Shown here: piece by piece, positions 54,341-63,274 of the stretch | Layout of the letters: each line of letters begins with the position of its first letter | Numbering within the stretch: the stretch's first letter is position 1 | NCBI GenBank assembly: GCA_029207755.1 | Contig: JARCOQ010000083.1 | Span: 248,001-312,000, forward strand | Origin: Chamaea fasciata | Taxonomy: Eukaryota > Chordata > Aves > Passeriformes > Sylviidae | Direction: 5' to 3' | Length of the DNA: 64,000 nt | Notes under the pieces: generated by a model | What the model was told of the DNA's origin: nothing | The model's input: only the letters and a program-made list of their open reading frames with translations | Databases searched by the model: none | Made by a program: the position numbers and the translations under genes

Positions 54341-55237
54341 TTCCTGAGTTTAGGTACAACAGACTTGCCACAGGTAAATAACTGCTCACTTAGGCACTTA
54401 TACATGCTACAGCCAGGTGAGGGGTGGGGAAACCCTCACAAAGGAGACTAAAACACACTGCAGGCCAAACTGCAATTCCACCAATCCACACCTGCAAAAC
54501 TCATTTTCCACAACCGTGCTCAGCATTCCATAAAGACTCCTAATCAATTTATGCACCACCAGTACATGTTGACAAATACATTAAAAACATTTTTAAAAAA
54601 ATAACTATAATGTCATGATGTTCCTCATGCTGATCTAAGTCAGTGTAAGAGCTGAAGGGCATTTCCTTGTGAGCTGACAGGCCCACAGAAATAACCCAGC
54701 CATGATTGTCCCCAAGAACAACAAATGGGGCAGACCCCACTCTTCCAACAGGCTGAGCTAATCAACAGATCTGCACATCTACTGCAGAATCTGCATAAGA
54801 AATCGATTGAAACCATGTGTTGTTATGGATTCATTCTGCCAAAAAATTAACTGTGACGGGTTGGCACGGTAATGACTTGAACTCTTCCACAATACCATGA
54901 AGTACTGATGCTTCTGGAAAAACAAAGTAGATTCTGATGTACCATTTAGCCTTCCTAGAAAGAAACCACGCCAACAAGATGAGGTAATCTTGAAATTGCC
55001 ATCTCCAAGCTTCCTAAAACTGGAGAGAAGGTTTGAAATCTATTCGGACTCTGATTAAACTCAGCAAGCAACACGGTAAAAAATATATTAAATAGAGCTT
55101 TTAAATAGACAAACTGCAACATTATTTACTTATTTTCTTCTATTTCTCCTCCCTGGAATCAAGTACTCAGGCAAACTTCTCACTTCTACAACAGCATATT
55201 GACTTTTTGACACCATGACCATTAAAGTCAATGTGGA

Positions 55238-55344
55238 AAATACATGCCCAAATAGAAAATCTAGATGCTGAAAGGAATATCAACCAAGTCAAATCCAACT
55301 TCTAAAAATAAAATCCTCAAGAAGTGAGTCACTCACCCCCAAAA
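55238..55344 (+). repeat. 107-bp dispersed duplicate, copy 1
   Basis: Nearly identical to 57,722-57,829 in the same orientation, 2.48 kb away. Over the best 82 bp (from ATCTAGATGCTGAAAGGAA) five differences are seen and all are transitions. The family is not recognised. It could be two copies of an old interspersed repeat or a local duplication. Confidence 0.85.
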
Positions 55345-56076
55345 CTGTACCACTTATAGCTACTTTATAACAGAAATACAGGAAATATGAGAGGCCTTTT
55401 TCCCACTTTGGAGGTTCATGCACAAAGCAGAACTCCAGCACACGTTTGTTTGTTAATGGTTGAGACCTCAAGCAGAAAAAACCCCACAAATAATCCCCAG
55501 CCAACAGTATAAATCAACCTAAAGAAAGCTCATAATTTACTGAGTATCATGGCCATAAAGCTGCCCAACAAAGAGAGGGTAAGACAAACTCCATACTTGT
55601 ACAGCAATCGAAACTGAAAAGCATCAAAATATACCACGTGGAATCACTAGTGTGACAACCAAGACAAAAAAAATCTCTGCTATCAATCTTCAGCAGCCAG
55701 CTCCCACTTTTTTACCCTGTTTTAGAAACCATTTCTTCTTACAGAGTCACTGCCAGGCCCTCACTTTGAGTCTACTGTGTTTGACAGATCAGCTACAACA
55801 TTTTTCTTCTGTAAAACAACAGAACTTAGACCAGATTTTACTCAGCCAGACTCTGCAAGCTCAGGTGTCGTTGCTTTACACTCACTGTGTCAGGTTCTCC
55901 TACCACCAAGCCTGAAGGTGCCACAGTGAAGGAGCTCTGGAACTTGCTGCTCTGATGAAGGCACTTGGTCCAAGTGCAGAGTTTCCACTCTGTCTAACTG
56001 AAACCTTGACTGATGCCAGCTGCGCCTCATTTGTTCCATCACCAGGTTTTCCTGAAGAGCAGCACTCACCCTCCAA

Positions 56077-56106
56077 ATTTTAGCCCTGTAGGGGACAAAA
56101 TTAAAT
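56077..56106 (+). repeat. Palindrome-related duplicate, copy 1
   Basis: AATTTTAGCCCTGTAGGGGA followed by CAAAATTAAA resembles 56,181-56,211 about 104 bp away. The inverted symmetry (TTTAGCCC against GGGGACAAA) is imperfect in this copy. Confidence 0.6.
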
Positions 56107-56180
56107 TCTATAAAAATATACAATGAACATCTATATTATTTATAAACTGAAATATTTATGATCTATTTAATGAAACTGTA

Positions 56181-56211
56181 AAGTTTAGCCCTCTAGGGGC
56201 TAAAATTAAGG
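56181..56211 (+). repeat. Palindrome-related duplicate, copy 2
   Basis: TTTAGCCC and GGGCTAAA (56,184-56,204) form an 8-bp perfect inverted repeat around a TCTAG centre, followed by ATTAAGG. It is close to the sequence at 56,077-56,106. It may be the ends of a tiny inverted-repeat element or two related hairpins. Confidence 0.65.
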
Positions 56212-57721
56212 GGACAACAAGTAGAAAGACAAGAGAAGCACAGTCTGTCCAAGAAATAAAAATAACTCAAGGCCCATCAGGAGTTTGAAAGTTTCCCTCA
56301 AATAGTAAAGATCACACAAGCAAAACAGAAGTCTCCAAAGTATCTAACAGAATCATTTTGTAGAGATTACATCAGTACATCCACCATTTAATTAATTCAT
56401 CAACAGGTGCTAAAACCCCTCCTTTATCTGTACAAAGATCAATCATGCACAGAAAAGAGGAACATTTGGAAATGAAATATAGTCTTGCAACATGCAGGCA
56501 TGTGGGAGACAGACCTTTTGGGGATCCCGAAGGTGGCAGCACAATTACTAAATGACCTAAGCAAGAGTCAGCCGCCAAAAACTCCTGGGGAAGCACCACG
56601 GCCCAGAGCTGCCCCTGCCAGTGTCACATGGGACAGCTGCAGCTTGTTTGGAGGAATACCTAAAGGTGATCCACCCAGAAGGAAAGGGATCCTGCTTTAA
56701 GAGAAGTCTCTAGTTCTTAAAGGATTGCTGAAAGTCAGAGTACGTTTATTTGTATGTTTTACACTTAATACTTGCTTGAATACCCCTCCAAAAATGTTGT
56801 TAATCTGATAACTAAGAACGTGCCATTAAAAAAAATGGCATGTTTTTGTCTCTTTCTTTCAAAAGTCAAATATTCCTTGTTGTTTAATGGAAAAGCTGGC
56901 TCCTCTCCAAACACATCCTGTGAGGCCTTTTCCAGTGAAGAAGTGTGCATAATGATAAATGAAAAAGGGAAAGGTTCTTGCAAGTATTTTTATCTGTAGT
57001 ATGCAGGGGTTGATTTGTTACACCCAAAAATTATTTTCAACTTAAACAATTCACCTTTGCCAAATCCCTAACTCACTGTAAAACTCTAATAGGTACACAA
57101 AACATTTCTTGTGAATAAGTTTACAATAAATCCTACAAGTTCACCCTCAGTAAAGGTGGCAAACAGCCCAAGGGAGTATACAACACACAACATACACTCC
57201 TTGGAAGTGGAGGGAGTGAGATTTGTCCTTCCTCCTCCTACTTTTTTTGCCAAGAGTGAGGGAGTCCCAAGGAACCATTTCAACAGTTCAAGGGATGTCT
57301 CACATGCCAGGAAAGGCTCTGAAACACTGACTGAAAATCATGGGAGGAGGGAGGACACACAACACATCAGCCGATGCAGATTTTCGGCTGCCTTGGACAT
57401 TATTCCTTCACAACAGCCACAATCTTTTTCCATAGAGATTCTCCCCAGGTAAAAATCCAGGCGTGATGGTGAAGGGGCTAATTCTTTACCCTATTTAGAA
57501 TTAGTCAGAGAACTTCACTGTGTTTGTGACTCATGCTCTTTTCACTTGAAACAGCTGCCACAAGACCTTGAGGGACAACTTGCTTCAACTGCCAGGAGGT
57601 CAAACTTGATAAAATCTTCAATATTGTCCTTTCCGGTGTATTTCCTTATCCTCCTACCCTTATGAGATCTGCCTGTACTGCAGGACCAGCTATCTGCTCT
57701 AACAACATGGTTCTTGTATGA

Positions 57722-57829
57722 AAAATACAAGCCAAAATAGAAAATCTAGATGCTGAAAGGAACATCAACCAAGTCAAATCCAACTTTTAAAAATAGAATC
57801 CTCAAGAAATGAGTCACCCACCCCAAAAC
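57722..57829 (+). repeat. 107-bp dispersed duplicate, copy 2
   Basis: Partner of 55,238-55,344. Similarity fades on the left within AAAATACAAGCC and on the right after CACCCCAAAAC, so the boundaries are good to a few bases. Confidence 0.85.
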
Positions 57830-57961
57830 AAATGCAGCAGGAGAGGCAACTTATTCATCTCACAGAGGTCATTCTCCTATCTCTCCATGCTCTGCTCCAA
57901 AGTGTGTTCAAATCAAAGGTTCTCATTTTTTTCCTCTTCCCCTCAATTGTATTCAATTAGG

Positions 57962-57962
<1 letters not shown>

Positions 57963-57992
<30 letters not shown>
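57963..57992. repeat. Poly(T) tract
   Basis: About thirty T with one C, then CCTTTGAAG. It has the shape of a very strong polypyrimidine tract plus AG on the plus strand, but no convincing exon follows, so I annotate it as low-complexity sequence. Confidence 0.85.
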
Positions 57993-58488
57993 CCTTTGAA
58001 GTCAAGGGAAAGAGGCCTATTTATTTCAAGGAAAATTTAGCCTGGCCTTTTCCTTCCAGTGTTCTACCTCACTGCATCTTCAAACCCATTGTTCCATAGG
58101 GACAGGGAGGCATCCAAATAAAGATTAATAAAAAGGCAATTCCTGTGGTATTATCAATTGAAGAAACAGGATCACTTTTCCCAGTGTCAATGAACTTCAA
58201 TACACTAATAAAATTAACAAATATCAAAGTGGTTTGGGTCTGAAATAGAAACATTTCCACTAAATCTGAGTAGCTTTTCCAAATACTGGGCAAATAGTTT
58301 GATACACTTTGAAATACTAAAATATCTCCAGTGCTCCAAGATGAAGCTGAGCAAATTTCACTGAGTGAAATGAGAGTAGACATTGTTTGCACCTTCTAAG
58401 CATGCATTATATTTTCATCTTGGTGTTTAAAACAAGGCCACTGCAAGGAGAATTTCCACTGTCCCAGCTGTCAGTAACTGGTTTTGTG

Positions 58489-58497
58489 ACTTACCTG
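58489..58497 (-). promoter_or_regulatory. Consensus 5' splice donor, minus strand (candidate)
   Basis: The minus strand reads CAGGTAAGT, 9 of 9 to consensus. On that strand a reasonable acceptor, ACACATTTATCTTGCCAG, ends at 58,603, which would define a 108-base exon (58,495-58,602). None of its three frames is open throughout: one stops at once, one in the middle and one just before the donor. If it is an exon it is non-coding or UTR. This is a candidate only. Confidence 0.35.
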
Positions 58498-60352
58498 CTG
58501 GGGAATTACTCACTTCCCACTGCAAATCTGAAATCACTGTTCATTTGGACAGATTGCTCCTGACTGCACCCTGATGATGTGTCCTCAGTCCAGCTCGCGG
58601 CACTGGCAAGATAAATGTGTAGAATGAGATTAGGGGCAAAACACTAACAAAATTTGCTTAGATCAAAGAGATGCACTCACACCCTGTCAGTACTACCTGA
58701 CATCTTCCTGACAATATTATGAGGCAAATAATGTCGGTATGTATTCGCTGATGGAGGTGAATTATGGCAAGTTCTAGGAGGCAACTGTCTAAAGCAGGGG
58801 AAGCTGATTAATTACCCAGCAATAATTCATTATTGAGACATTTAGGTCGACTTGTGCACCACAAAGTCAGAGGGAGCAGGAAACAACCAAACCGATGAAT
58901 ACTGTTCAGACTAAACTGTTGGCAGCTATAGCCACAGAGGCACATTTACAGAGAAAATGACACCATCTCAGAGAAATCAGGTGCCTGGAAGCAAATCCTC
59001 AAACCAAGTGGGCACTCTCCATCCCACACAAGGGACGCATCAGCACACGCAGCAGGAGCCCCTGTGCTGGCATTCTCACTGTTTCTCAGGTCTACCTGTT
59101 CCCTGCCTCAAACAATGATCACACACCCGGGCACAAATGAGGAGCCAGTCTGCAAAGCCTTGGGCTTTCATCTCACACTGCTACACTGAAGCAAATGGAC
59201 AGGAAAATAGAAGAAGCCTGAATACACCTCTGCTGATAAAGATCTGTATGTTAATACCATTAACATTGACTACATCTAATTTAAAGCTGATATCTGCCTG
59301 CATATCACATCCAAGTCTCTTTTCAGGTGTACAAAAAATGTGTCCATTTCACAGCATTTCTTCCTTTACTTCTCCACCTGGATCATACAGAAAATACATT
59401 TCTTGGCCACCAGCAAATCATTACCCCTTATGGGGACTGTTCCCTAAAGAGTTTAAGCACCAGAACAATGGACTACTGCACAGCACCAAATTTCAATTGT
59501 GACTTAACTGTTCCACAAAGGGGATTTACTGTAGTGACACCTCTCAGGAATACACAATTATTTGAAATTTCACTGACATTTTCCACTAACAAAACAGCAC
59601 TTCTACTTTAGCAGTGATTCGAAGATGGAAACTTTCCATAAAGCCTTTTCTTTCCTCTGGGTGTCAGAGTTGTCCTCAAAGTCCTTCTGTGTTAAAAATT
59701 AATTGTCTGGTTTGGTCTAACACACCCAATGTATTAGTTAGGGAGTACACGCACAGTAATACCTCAGAAAGGTTACAACCCTCCTCCCCAAGATCTTGGA
59801 TGGCAATTTTGGGTTACTCTGAACCTCTCTCCAGCTTTGGCTTCTGAACTTTTCCTTTAATCTACTTTTTCATTCACTTCATGTATACCGATACAGTAGT
59901 TTTCCTCTTTTTGTGACCTGGTGTCCAAATACCAGAACGACCGCTTGACCATTTCCATAAGCAAACCATCGTCTGCAAAAGCCTTCAGTCAGAATCTTAT
60001 TATTAAAGCAAGTTTTTCCAAACAGTTTCTGCCGCAGAGTCAAAGGGCCCTCTGCTCAGAATCCTTTTCCTTAAAAGCATGGGGATATGGATGATTTCTG
60101 TGCCCCATAAAGGTCCAGTGCCATTCACCTCTGGATACCAACCTGTTCTTCCATCTGACTGGGGATGGAGTCACGGAAGATGAGAGGATTTCTCTCCAGC
60201 AATGATATCCTGCCCCTTGGCAGATATCAGGCAGTTCAAATCAAATTTCAGGTTTAGCTCACAACACTCAGGATGCTGACAGATGATGGAAGTGTTATAG
60301 AGAAAATTTTGCACGGAATAGTCTGACACCGTTGCTTGTCCCAATCAAGGAT

Positions 60353-60358
60353 TTTATT
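60353..60358 (-). terminator. LTR polyadenylation signal AATAAA
   Basis: The minus strand reads AATAAAATCCTTGATTGGG. A GT-rich stretch (GGTGTC) follows about 30 bases later, as expected for a poly(A) site. It would end both genomic and env transcripts of the provirus. Confidence 0.8.
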
Positions 60359-60452
60359 AATTACAGCAAGCGTAACAACAAGGTAATGCAGCGCTGGGCG
60401 ACAGGGGAACCATTGTCCCGCCACTGCCGCGCCAGTCAGGGTTTTAGTTTTT

Positions 60453-60461
60453 CCTCTTATA
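60453..60461 (-). promoter_or_regulatory. LTR TATA box
   Basis: The minus strand reads TATAAGAGG, about 95 bases upstream of the AATAAA signal. This is the normal TATA-R-poly(A) layout of a retroviral LTR. The start site should lie about 25-30 bases downstream, near 60,430. Confidence 0.7.
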
Positions 60462-60676
60462 CAGTCCGGTTTCCGGCGTGCGTGACTTCCTTGAATAGTA
60501 CTCTGCGCATGTGCGTCTCTGTTGCTGGGGTCTGCTCTTCCCCTGCCGCGTTTCAAGACTCAGAATCGCTGACTTCCTGGAAAATACTGCTTACAACCGC
60601 AAATTATGCGAGACCACCTTTATCACTTAACTTGTCACCCACATCCTGGATTTAATGAACAAACATATCAGTAACA

Positions 60677-60695
60677 ATATCCCCCCTTTGTCTTT
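60677..60695 (-). promoter_or_regulatory. Polypurine tract (plus-strand primer site)
   Basis: The minus strand reads AAAGACAAAGGGGGG, then ATAT, immediately before the LTR's TGTTACTG. This is the primer for second-strand DNA synthesis in retroviruses. The env stop codon TAA (60,696-60,694) runs straight into it, so there is no 3' untranslated spacer between env and the tract. Confidence 0.85.
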
Positions 60696-62721
60696 AGGTT
60701 AATTTATGTTGTGCATTAAATCGCTTAAGCTCTTGTCTGCTCCATTCCAATCCATCTCCCGTTTCTCCCTTTCTATTTTCTAAGTCCTCATATTTTGCCT
60801 GTACCAGCAGCAAGTGGGCAGCTTCCAGTCGCGCTTTTACTATTGTAATAAGTTTGTTAAAAATACAGGGACCAAAAGTTAATACAAGAACTAGTAAAAA
60901 TATTGGTCCAGCTATGGTGGACAGTAAGGTAGTTAACCATGGGGAATGATTGAACCAACTCTCATACCAACTCTGATGGGACTCTCTTTCTCTTTCCCTT
61001 TTTTCTAGTTGTTTTCTTAGTTCTCCTAGGGTGTCAAAGACTATTCCCGTTTGATCTATATAGGTGCAACACTCTTCTTTTAAGGCTACACAAAGTCCTC
61101 CCTGTTGCCAAAATAATAAATCCAGGCCCCGTCTGTTTTGTAAAACTACTTCTGATAAAGAGCGTACTGACTTAGTTAGTGCGGTAATTGATTCATCAAT
61201 TTTCCGGAGATCTTCATCAACAGAATGTCTTAAAGAACTCAATTTACCAGGTTGTGTGATCAAGGCTGCAGCTCCAGTTCCTGCCCCAGTACCGGCTAAT
61301 GTTAATAGGACTGCTAAAGTCAAGGCGGTGAAAGGCTCCCTTCTGGTTAGGTGATGCTCAGCAGTATTTTGGTGTTCAATTACATACTCCTTAGGATGAT
61401 AAATTACCCGTGGAACTATTATTACTTGGACACAAAAGTCATGTGTATCACTTAAGACTCTTGTCGAAATGCAAGGAGTCACTCCAGATTTCATACATAC
61501 CCATTTAGCGTTCTTGGCTGGAATCATCCACTGTGAATCCTTGGCCGTAACCGTTCGGTTGCACAGTGTTTCTTTAGGAGGGGGTACTTTACCTACACAA
61601 GTCCCCTTTCCAGTGACTTTTGACATGGTGATTCCCGGGGCCTCCTCAGTGATGTTTCTTTCCACCCATTTACATTCTCGAGGGTTAGTTCCGTTGGCCC
61701 TTTTAATTTTGGCACTTGACCCCACTGCTTCGTAAAAGGGTGGTCGGATATCATAACATAGCCAGCACTCCCGGGTAAGGTTCGGATATGTTCTATTTAA
61801 TACCTCAAAGCTAGCTTGCATAATTTTCCACAAAGTACTATAGGTATGCAAGGGTGCTTTCTGCTGACTGGATATAGTTAGTGGGGAGTCTGTAGCCTCA
61901 GGGTAATTTGTAACCGGTGTTGGCTCTTCATCCTCCTCTAAAACTCTATTCGGTCCCATACCATGGGTATCGGCTGGGGCGGGCTCTTTCTTTATCACTA
62001 TTAGGTTCCCTCTATCACGCCCAGGTTCCCAATGTCTAATTCCCCAATATTTTCCTAATAACCAGTCAGGGCTCTCTGGATCTATAACATTTATATACAC
62101 ATATTCACAGGTTCCTAAGTAGGAAATTTCTCCAGATGGTCCTAATCTATGCTTTGCACACCCTGTGGGACCAAATCCTGCTCTAATAAATTGATCTGCA
62201 CCTCCCCCTGGAGTCCAATCGGAAGCAATAGTCTCACAGCCCCAATACCCACAATAATACTCCCCTGGGTAATTACAGTAGCTCTTTCCAGGATTTGAGG
62301 CCGGACACATATAAAACCCAGTTAAATTCAAAACTCTCCCGCACTGTTCTATGTTTGTCATGTTACATAACCCAGCCTTAAAGGCTGGGGTCTGACTGGT
62401 CACAAGGGAGTCTAAAATTTTATGGTCATTCATACGAATCAAGGACCATTTAAACGGCTGGTGTGTTTGACCTCTTGTCTGCCTTACCCATAGGGATAAT
62501 AATAGTAGTGACAGTAACAGTTGTCTACAGGTGGCTTTTTCATTGTAACAGTGGCTTGTTCCCATCTCCTTTTCTTCTTCCCTGATTTTATTCCCAGTCC
62601 TTGGGCATTTCATTTTCCATGACCTCCTGGTTCCACCTATCCCAGGGCGACTTCCTCCACAGTTTTCTCTCCCTCTGCCTCGCCCGTCGACTCGGTTGCT
62701 GCGAGCCACGGGGAGACCCAT
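60694..62721 (-). CDS. env: Retroviral envelope glycoprotein, gammaretroviral type
   Basis: The longest frame is 675 codons and uninterrupted. It encodes the surface (SU) and transmembrane (TM) glycoproteins that bind the receptor and fuse membranes. Residues 1-52 are a basic leader. A hydrophobic signal core is at 68-78, with probable cleavage after TRG (84). SU has CWLC at 319-322, the thiol-isomerase motif that bonds to TM. A GGG...R motif (172-180) is reminiscent of, but not identical to, the one shared by a large receptor-interference group. N-glycosylation sites are at 120, 132, 314, 343, 356, 388 and 591. The SU/TM junction is LTRR (458-461), followed by a hydrophobic fusion peptide (about 462-488). 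The conserved segment LQNRRGLDLLFWQQGG is at 527-542, CX6CC at 544-552, the membrane span at about 595-621, and a tail to 675. Translation may instead start at Met53 (62,565), which also has a strong context and gives a normal 32-residue signal peptide. The junction lacks a basic residue at P4, so processing is uncertain. Confidence 0.95.
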   Translation of the reverse strand: MGLPVARSNRVDGRGRGRENCGGSRPGIGGTRRSWKMKCPRTGNKIREEEKEMGTSHCYNEKATCRQLLLSLLLLSLWVRQTRGQTHQPFKWSLIRMNDHKILDSLVTSQTPAFKAGLCNMTNIEQCGRVLNLTGFYMCPASNPGKSYCNYPGEYYCGYWGCETIASDWTPGGGADQFIRAGFGPTGCAKHRLGPSGEISYLGTCEYVYINVIDPESPDWLLGKYWGIRHWEPGRDRGNLIVIKKEPAPADTHGMGPNRVLEEDEEPTPVTNYPEATDSPLTISSQQKAPLHTYSTLWKIMQASFEVLNRTYPNLTRECWLCYDIRPPFYEAVGSSAKIKRANGTNPRECKWVERNITEEAPGITMSKVTGKGTCVGKVPPPKETLCNRTVTAKDSQWMIPAKNAKWVCMKSGVTPCISTRVLSDTHDFCVQVIIVPRVIYHPKEYVIEHQNTAEHHLTRREPFTALTLAVLLTLAGTGAGTGAAALITQPGKLSSLRHSVDEDLRKIDESITALTKSVRSLSEVVLQNRRGLDLLFWQQGGLCVALKEECCTYIDQTGIVFDTLGELRKQLEKRERERESHQSWYESWFNHSPWLTTLLSTIAGPIFLLVLVLTFGPCIFNKLITIVKARLEAAHLLLVQAKYEDLENRKGETGDGLEWSRQELKRFNAQHKLT

Positions 62722-63259
62722 CTTCTCGGCAGCAGGGATATTCTTCAGGAGGGGACTTTCGCCCTTTCTTTAAGGATCTCTGGATATAGGTGTTCCAGTT
62801 GTGGTTTTTAACCTGAGGAGCGTCACACCTTACTTCTTTTATCCAACGGCGACACACTCCAGCTATTATTTGTGCCACAAAAAGGACTGGTTCATTGGAA
62901 TGGTAACAATATAGTTCGGGATTTATGCCTTCTGCAAATATGTCCCACCACTCTTTAGAGTCTATTTGTAATTCCCCTTGAGCTACTTTCTGAGCCAATA
63001 CTAAATCAGTAAGCTCCCGTTGAATTTTTAGACAGAGGCAGCAAACACCTCTCGGGGGCCTGCCTCTGTGACAATGGGTCCACCACCTGTTTTCACAAAC
63101 TAAACATTGGTAACATACAAAGGGGTGACAATTCCCATTACAATAAGAATCATTACATTTAATACAAACACAATCATTATATATATTTCCCTTATGGTCT
63201 CTTTCAAGCTCTAGTTGATATTCTATTCTAAAAGTTTTATACCAATATTTTCTGTTCAT
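62588..63259 (-). CDS. Cysteine-rich accessory ORF between pol and env, unrecognised
   Basis: 223 codons from the ATG at 63,259, opening 15 bases after the pol stop. Its last 134 bases overlap the 5' end of the longest env frame in a different register. I do not recognise the protein. Residues 30-76 hold 12 of its 17 cysteines (30, 32, 35, 40, 44, 49, 52, 55, 63, 73, 74, 76) plus histidines 45, 62 and 64, with CxxC-like spacings that suggest zinc binding. A probable helix follows (about 78-95), then a tryptophan-bearing middle. The tail is strongly basic: KKGRK at 164-168 and RRARQRERKLWRK at 191-203, where 8 of 13 residues are Arg or Lys. That layout would suit a nucleic-acid-binding or nuclear regulatory protein (inference). 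The ATG context is weak (T at -3, A at +4). The frame also carries TTG one codon upstream. There is no signal peptide or membrane span. A chance open frame of this length with such ordered cysteines is unlikely, but expression is unproven. Confidence 0.75.
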   Translation of the reverse strand: MNRKYWYKTFRIEYQLELERDHKGNIYNDCVCIKCNDSYCNGNCHPFVCYQCLVCENRWWTHCHRGRPPRGVCCLCLKIQRELTDLVLAQKVAQGELQIDSKEWWDIFAEGINPELYCYHSNEPVLFVAQIIAGVCRRWIKEVRCDAPQVKNHNWNTYIQRSLKKGRKSPPEEYPCCREDGSPRGSQQPSRRARQRERKLWRKSPWDRWNQEVMENEMPKDWE

Positions 63260-63274
63260 CAAGAATGTCCTTTC

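Larger units (their letters stand above)
43338..60292. other. Single-copy AT-rich region, no supportable coding gene
   Basis: About 17 kb of non-repetitive, AT-rich DNA between the satellite and the provirus. Open frames are all short (the longest about 120 codons), show no recognisable domain, and have no matching splice-site pattern that would join them into a gene. No tRNA, rRNA, CR1 element or further retroviral sequence was recognised by eye. Small features inside it are listed separately: homopolymer tracts, a dispersed duplicate pair, a palindromic pair, two short tandem duplications and two consensus splice donors on the minus strand. The most likely reading is intron, UTR or intergenic DNA of a vertebrate gene not otherwise visible here. 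This is inference. Confidence 0.7.
60293..60676 (-). mobile_element. 3' LTR of the provirus
   Basis: A 384-bp LTR with matched ends: the plus strand starts TGTTATAG and ends CAGTAACA, giving a 5-bp inverted terminal repeat TGTTA/TAACA. On the minus strand it holds a TATA box (60,461-60,453) and an AATAAA signal (60,358-60,353), so U3 is about 60,676-60,430, R about 60,430-60,335 and U5 about 60,335-60,293. The U3-R part is CpG-bearing (CCGGTTTCCGGCG on the plus strand). It lies directly after the polypurine tract, which confirms orientation. The R borders are estimates from the usual spacing of TATA box, start site and poly(A) signal. Confidence 0.88.

Noticed and set aside
57809..58099. Plus-strand frame across the poly(T) tract, and a supposed acceptor at TTTCCTTTGAAG
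   Set aside because: The frame is mostly poly-Phe from the T run. No donor or open exon follows that would support splicing.
59137..59502. 121-codon plus-strand frame
   Set aside because: Low-information sequence with no domain or splice context. It is the longest frame of the single-copy region but still within chance.
43338..60292. CR1 LINE, tRNA genes or other known avian repeats
   Set aside because: No CR1-like 3' tail, no cloverleaf-compatible A/B box pair and no LINE reverse transcriptase fragments were seen by eye. A repeat search would be decisive.
60254..60556. 100-codon minus-strand frame in the LTR
   Set aside because: It spans the LTR-host joint, so it cannot be an ancestral viral gene. 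It is a chance frame in the LTR.
61064..61735. Plus-strand frames of 88-96 codons opposite env
   Set aside because: They are shadows of the env coding strand, and no independent signal supports them.
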